Source of the DNA: Aldrovandia affinis
Taxonomy: Eukaryota; Chordata; Actinopteri; Notacanthiformes; Halosauridae
Length of the DNA stretch: 64,000 nucleotides
Assembly (NCBI GenBank): GCA_029706075.1
Contig: JAINUG010000073.1
Span: forward strand, 872,001 to 936,000
Direction: 5' to 3'
Below are positions 58,149 to 64,000 of the stretch, in pieces (the first letter of the stretch is position 1; every line of letters starts with the position of its first letter). Both the position numbers and the translations under genes were made by a program. The notes beneath the pieces were generated by a model, which had not been told where the DNA came from, made no database searches, and was given only the letters and a program-made list of their open reading frames with translations.

Positions 58149-60288
58149 ATGGCAGCAAGGTTACTACTCAGAACGTCCGTTCGTGCCGTTACAGCTTGCC
58201 GGCTGGCCCCGGTGGCATCTTTTACTCGTGGAATGGCGGCTGGAGGTAAGTTCATTTGCTAAGGTTGTGTAGGATGGATAACCGCGCTTGTTTGTAAAAT
58301 TGATCCCTTGCCAGAGACAGGAAGCTGAAGTGTGGTCGGCTAGCTGTCAGTAATCACTAGCTAGCTGTAGCTTACAGCTAGCCACGACACACGCATTACA
58401 CTGATTATGATTCAGCTAGCTACCTACACACGAATGCGGATTTGTACTGGATAGTCTGATAGCTAAACTTGGTATAACCTCGAGCACGAAGATTAGTGCT
58501 AGCTAGCTGAAGCTGATTTCAAGTCACCTTGCGCTGGCTACATCAACTAGCTTACGCTAGCCATCTGGCTAACTTATTATTGGCTATCTTCTTATGGCTG
58601 CTATCGAATATGTAGCGTTAGTTGGCAAACTAATCTGCTGTCTACAGGACAGAAGAGATGGACAGTAAAATGGTGACTGCAAATTCATAAATCATACGTA
58701 TGAATGGAGCGAACCTTGGTTAACAAAGAGTCGTTTGCTAACTGTGGTGTTTCTGAACGTTTTGCAGGTGTTCCGACTGACGAAGAACAAGCCACCGGGT
58801 TGGAGAAGGATATTATGCGCGCTTGGAAAAAGGGCAATGTGTGTACCTGTCTTCCATATTTTATTACAATATTATAATCTATGTTTGTCCGTAAATAAAT
58901 GTTTATTCGTGCGCTACGATAACATAACTGGACATTGATATTTTTTAAATCATTGCAGTCCAGTACTAACAGACATGCTTGCTAGGTCATTTGAACAGTT
59001 TTGAGTTGGCAGGAGTAGTACCGTAGTAAATTGGTCTGTTCACAAAACTAACAGCTTGATTTCGAGATTCACTTATAATTTATGTAGACCTAGCTAACTA
59101 TGCCTACAAATAACACAAGCCAATGGGAATCAAAGCCCGTCCAGAGTAGTTTTAGTTTCAGGTGAAGATTTTGTAGTGTGTGCTGAAATATGTTTTTTTT
59201 TTGTCACAGGATCCTTACAGCATTTTCAAACCCAAGGAGTACGCGGGGTCAAAACAGGATCCACATATTGTGCCTTCCGTCACCCATCAGCGGATGGTGG
59301 GCTGTGTGTGTAAGTTTGTTTGTTTGTTCTCAAAGTAAAGGCACAGAAGTTTTCTGGGCTCATTTTTTAAACTATTTTGTCTATGTTGTACAAACTGTGA
59401 AAGTGTTCATTACCCGTAAGTTTGCATGTGATGCCAAACATATGTAGGTCAAAGTAGGTGGTTCTGTGTGGCTCAGTAGGTAGGAGGGCATGGCGGTGAC
59501 AACGCTTAGGTTGTGGGTTCGTTTCCCATTGGGACCACATATACAGGAAAAATGTATGCATTCAGTGCTGTATGTCGTTTTGGATAAAACCGTCTGCTAA
59601 ACAGCATACGTGTTGTGTTGTGTCAACGGTCTTAAGAGCTGCATGCGAGGATGAATTGGCAGCTCCATCCCAAGTTTATGTACCGTATGTATCATGCCTG
59701 GGTGGCCCTGTAAATCTCTGGATAAATGTGTCTGCTGGATGACGAGATGGTGATACTGTAATTTGGTTTCCTCAGAGCTGTGTGAATGTGTTAATGTAGT
59801 GGGTGAGCTCTGGTACGTGAGCATCCGCTACAGAAAGTGACGTGAATAAGAGTGTGATTAGTTCCCAGAGTTAGAGACTTGAGTCTTTATCTCAGCGGGC
59901 TAAATCGCTCTCTTGTCGCGTCGAGATCCTCGGTTTCGAAACTCACTGCGGGCAGAACCAACACTGTAGGTGTGGTGTGGCGTGGTGTGATTGCCATCAT
60001 GCGATATCCCAGGGGGAAACAATGTAGCCCCCCCTAGAAATGGCAGGGATGTCGTCCATTTTTTTAACATTTTAGTCATTTAGCAGATGCTCTTATCCGG
60101 AGCGACTTACAAAAAGTGCATTAATACATGGTCCGTCCTGCAGATGTCTGACCCTGACTCTCTCTCCCCCACCAGGTGAGGAAGACAACACCGCGGTGGT
60201 GTGGTTCTGGCTGCACGCCGGGGATGCCCAGCGATGCCCGTCCTGTGGAGCCCATTACCAACTGGTCGCCCACGAACTGCCCCACTGA
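58149..60288 (+). CDS. cox5b: Cytochrome c oxidase subunit 5B, four exons, complete
   Basis: Zinc-binding nuclear subunit of mitochondrial complex IV, on the matrix side of the inner membrane. Exons: 58149-58245, 58768-58838, 59210-59309 and 60176-60288, all with GT...AG introns, joined length 381 bases (126 residues plus stop; the human protein has 129). Exon 1 encodes an Arg-rich, acid-free presequence beginning [18 protein letters not shown]. Exon 2 gives [20 protein letters not shown]; exon 3 [13 protein letters not shown] and [16 protein letters not shown]; exon 4 ends with [12 protein letters not shown] and stops after LPH. The Cys ligands of the zinc site (CVC in VGCVCEED, CPSC near the C-terminus) are present, as is the VVWFWLH strand. 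Introns 2 and 3 carry retroposon fragments only in intron 3 (59.46, 59.80 and 60.06 kb). Nothing suggests inactivation. Confidence 0.97.
59455..59612 (+). repeat. tRNA-headed SINE in COX5B intron 3
   Basis: GGTTCTGTGTGGCTCAGTAG ... GTGGGTTCGTTTCCCATTGG ... GTCGTTTTGGATAAAACCGT, then CTGCTAAAC. The hairpin stem is altered on both sides (GTTTT/AAAAC), preserving pairing. Confidence 0.85.
59800..59978 (+). repeat. Diverged tRNA-like repeat in COX5B intron 3
   Basis: AAGTGACGTGAATAAGAGTG, then TGATTAGTTCCCAGAG, TATCTCAGCGGGCTAAAT (A-box-like), GGTTTCGAAACTCACTG (B-box-like) and CAGAACCAACACTGTAG. Same family as 45843-46018 and 60702-60902. Confidence 0.7.
60060..60145 (-). repeat. L2-tail SINE fragment in COX5B intron 3
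   Basis: GTCATTTAGCAGATGCTCTT then ATCCGGAGCGACTTAC and GTGCATTAATACATGGT, ending about 30 bases before the exon 4 acceptor. Confidence 0.75.
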
Positions 60289-60358
60289 ACCCCGCTCACC
60301 GGGGAAAATGAGTTTAACTTAAAACCGTTTTACGCTCACATGCTTCTGGTTACATACA

Positions 60359-60364
60359 AATAAA
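60359..60364 (+). terminator. COX5B polyadenylation signal, proximal
   Basis: AATAAA 71 bases after the stop codon. Confidence 0.6.
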
Positions 60365-60467
60365 ACTCAAGTTGCACACCCCATGGTTTCGGAGGGCACA
60401 AGACTTCAGCAATTCCATTGTTTAGCAAACTGATTACGTACTGTTACACTTTGGTCCAAATCCTATG

Positions 60468-60473
60468 AATAAA
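60468..60473 (+). terminator. COX5B polyadenylation signal, distal
   Basis: AATAAA within ATGAATAAAATGTATTG, followed by a T-rich element (CTCTTTTTTTTAAGTGTCC) about 15 bases on: the better context of the two. Confidence 0.65.
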
Positions 60474-60701
60474 ATGTATTGCACTCTTTTTTTTAAGTGT
60501 CCTGATTTTATCTCAGTATGCTAAGTGCCTTTGTCTGCCAAATCTTTTTTTAGTAAGTAGATGCACTCACAGGTCAAGGCTAAATGCAGTTGCACTGATG
60601 GATTAAAATGTGATGAAAATAAATTTTCCTTGGTTTTCATAAAATAATCCACCTGCCTTATCAGTTGTCAAAAATGCCCTGCCTGATAGAAATGTTTGTG
60701 T

Positions 60702-60902
60702 GTAGCGGAGCTCGGAAGACGTGAGTTCTTCTGCACGTGATCGTCTGCTGCAGAAAGTGACGTCGATAAGAGTATGATTAGTTCCCTTGGCTGGGGACTC
60801 GGGTTGGGACTTGGGTCTTTAGCTAAGCGGGCTAATCTTGTCTCCTGTTGCATTTGGATCCTAGGTTCGAAACTCAAACGCAATCAGAACCAACTCCGCT
60901 AC
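60702..60902 (+). repeat. tRNA-like repeat with GTAGCGGAG inverted ends
   Basis: Starts GTAGCGGAGCTCGGAAGACG and ends AACCAACTCCGCTAC, so both ends carry GTAGCGGAG in opposite orientation. Inside are TTAGCTAAGCGGGCTAAT (A-box-like) and CTAGGTTCGAAACTC (B-box-like). 201 bp. Confidence 0.75.
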
Positions 60903-60904
60903 GT

Positions 60905-62263
60905 GTGCATGGGAAAACCTAATCAGGCAGCATGTGGGGCTAACCCCAGTTCAGTTCTTGTAGGTTCCCAGTGTTCAAGTCAAATACCTTTTGTTGCAAA
61001 CGTTCTCAAGGAGACTCGGCCAGATTTACAAAAGGATTGCGACGGCTTTCCCAAAGCAAAAGCAGTCTCTACAACGTCGCAACATTACTATTTTCCTAAA
61101 TAATATTTCGGATTCAATAAATGGTCGCAATGAGTCAAATCGCTATTAGGATGCAATTTGCAGGGGTTAAGTCACTGCGACTTTCCTTTAGATTAATAGG
61201 TAATATCTGTTCATGCATATGACAGAGTGGAGACATGGTAAATTAGGTCGATTAAGTATTCCATCTGGTTTACTAAAGCATGCCTAAATTGCAACGTTCC
61301 TCTGCCTGAAAACCTTTAAGAACTCTTGAAACTAGGCGGTATTTTTTTAATGCTGATATCGCCTAGCCTAGGCATTTCACAATTCCCGTTTTGTATTGTA
61401 CTTTACGAAGTGCTAGTCGCTAATTCAATCTTTTGTTCTTTTTTGTAACTGTTTATTAACTATAATAGTAGTATAATACGATAATATTAATTAAATAGCA
61501 CATTGGTTTAAACCGAATTGCAATGGGCATGCAAAAAAATAAATGAAAAAAACCGCGAAGTAGGCCTAATCGAATGTTGATTTAGGATTCGAATGTGAAT
61601 GTTATGAACGAAGCATCGAAGCTTCGAAGCATTCGGCACAGTCCTACTTTAAAGGTCTACTTTTCGCCCCAGTGGGAGCAGAGTAAATTGTGAGTCATTT
61701 TCCCTGCCCTTCGCCCCCACCCCGCTTTACCTTGGCTTGAACTTGGTGCCTTTTGTTTGGGGGTGGAGCAGTCCTTTCAGGAAGTGAAGCCACATAGGAC
61801 ACATTGCCGCCAATTGGTAAGATACATTTCACTTTTTAACATGTTTAAATTGAAATAGCTTAATACCCCAAAATATTAGCATGTACATGAGTGTGTAAGG
61901 AAATATGTTTGATTGTTTAAAGACTTATTTCGTTTTTATTTATATACTAAAACTGTGTTTTTTAATTCGTTGCCTCAGGGCAACATTGTGCAGTTAGCCC
62001 ACTTTTGTTAGGCAATATTATATCCGAAAAATGCGTTTAAAAGCTAAGATTCTCGCCGTGTGGTGTTCGCATTTTCAGATTTCTCGAGTAAACACAGGCG
62101 GAGATTTCCACATTCAAAGTGGGGTGGGACTAACCATAAATCGCCTTCCATTCTTTGGTCTGTAAATCTATCATTCATGGTCGTAAAACCAATCGTGAAG
62201 TTGATCGTGTCCACTTTCCACAAATTACTATGTATTATTCCAGATGACTAGCGTCTACTGACT
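60905..62263. other. Intergenic, 5' flank of the transposase gene
   Basis: 61.68-61.82 kb is GC-richer and ends in GCCAATTGGTAAGATAC, which could be a donor (TTG|GTAAGA) of an untranslated first exon. 61975-62025 (GGCAACATTGTGCAGTTAGC, then CCACTTTTGTTAGGC) is homologous to 62450-62500 just before the transposase. No terminal inverted repeat or TTAA boundary could be fixed. Confidence 0.4.
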
Positions 62264-62345
62264 GGTTCTGTGGCTCAGTAGGTAGAGCACAGCGTTGGTA
62301 ACCCTTAGGTCGTGGGTTCAATCCCCACTGGGTTCACATGTACAA
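62264..62345 (+). repeat. tRNA-like SINE head without tail
   Basis: GGTTCTGTGGCTCAGTAGGT, then AGAGCACAGCG and GTGGGTTCAATCCCCACTG. The B box pairs as a T-arm. It stops after CACATGTACA, without the hairpin tail of its relatives. Confidence 0.75.
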
Positions 62346-62580
62346 ACAATTTTATTTATTTATTATTATTAGTAGTATGTATTATTATTATTATTATATA
62401 GTATATATGATACTTTCAGGACATGGACACAAGAACATTTTATGGGCAGAAGCAGCATGATTGTGCAGTTAGTCCACTCTTGTTAGGCAGTATTATTCTA
62501 AAGTCTGGAGATGTGTTTGGATGCACAATTATGACCATAGTCAATGTTTTGACTTTACTATCTACTGATACTTTCAGGAC

Positions 62581-64000
<1,420 letters not shown>

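Overview
This is a stretch of nuclear DNA from a bony fish, almost certainly a teleost. The evidence is GT-AG spliced genes, a neuropeptide Y receptor of the Y1 subfamily, and dense teleost-type dispersed repeats: tRNA-headed SINEs, L2-clade LINE tails, hAT-like MITEs, Tc1 remnants and a piggyBac transposase. One copy of the L2-type 3' tail ends in TGTAA units, as described for eel UnaL2/UnaSINE. An eel- or tarpon-like (elopomorph) source is therefore possible, but the sequence does not prove it. There are no bacterial operons, CRISPR arrays or intact tRNA/rRNA genes.

Layout. 1-13.9 kb is intergenic DNA built largely of repeats. 14.06-15.2 kb (minus strand) holds one seven-helix receptor coding exon, closest in my reading to fish NPY8/NPY4 receptors, with a one-base reading-frame break in extracellular loop 2. 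A strong splice acceptor just upstream of it (15363) and a TATA-plus-donor arrangement at 25.68-25.36 kb suggest a non-coding first exon about 10 kb away. 25.7-46.8 kb is a mosaic of MITEs, SINEs, LINE remnants and unique sequence without recognisable exons, including a CpG-rich segment near 30.3-30.6 kb. 45.3-46.8 kb is a decayed LINE split by a MITE that is itself split by a tRNA-like repeat. 46.8-58 kb is more repeat-bearing intergenic DNA. 58.15-60.29 kb (plus strand) is a complete four-exon COX5B gene with a CRE in its promoter and two polyadenylation signals. From 62.58 kb to the window edge lies a two-exon, open piggyBac-type transposase gene, preceded by a local duplication of its start exon and splice acceptor.

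Functionally there is no gene cluster. The window has one housekeeping respiratory-chain gene (COX5B), one regulated neuropeptide receptor gene, and a transposase gene, separated by transposon-rich DNA. The most useful observations are the broken receptor frame, the predicted distant 5' exon, the repeat insertions whose target-site duplications can be read directly, the recurring L2-type GGATA-loop hairpin shared by many repeats, and a nuclear-receptor half-site array near 41.6-41.8 kb.
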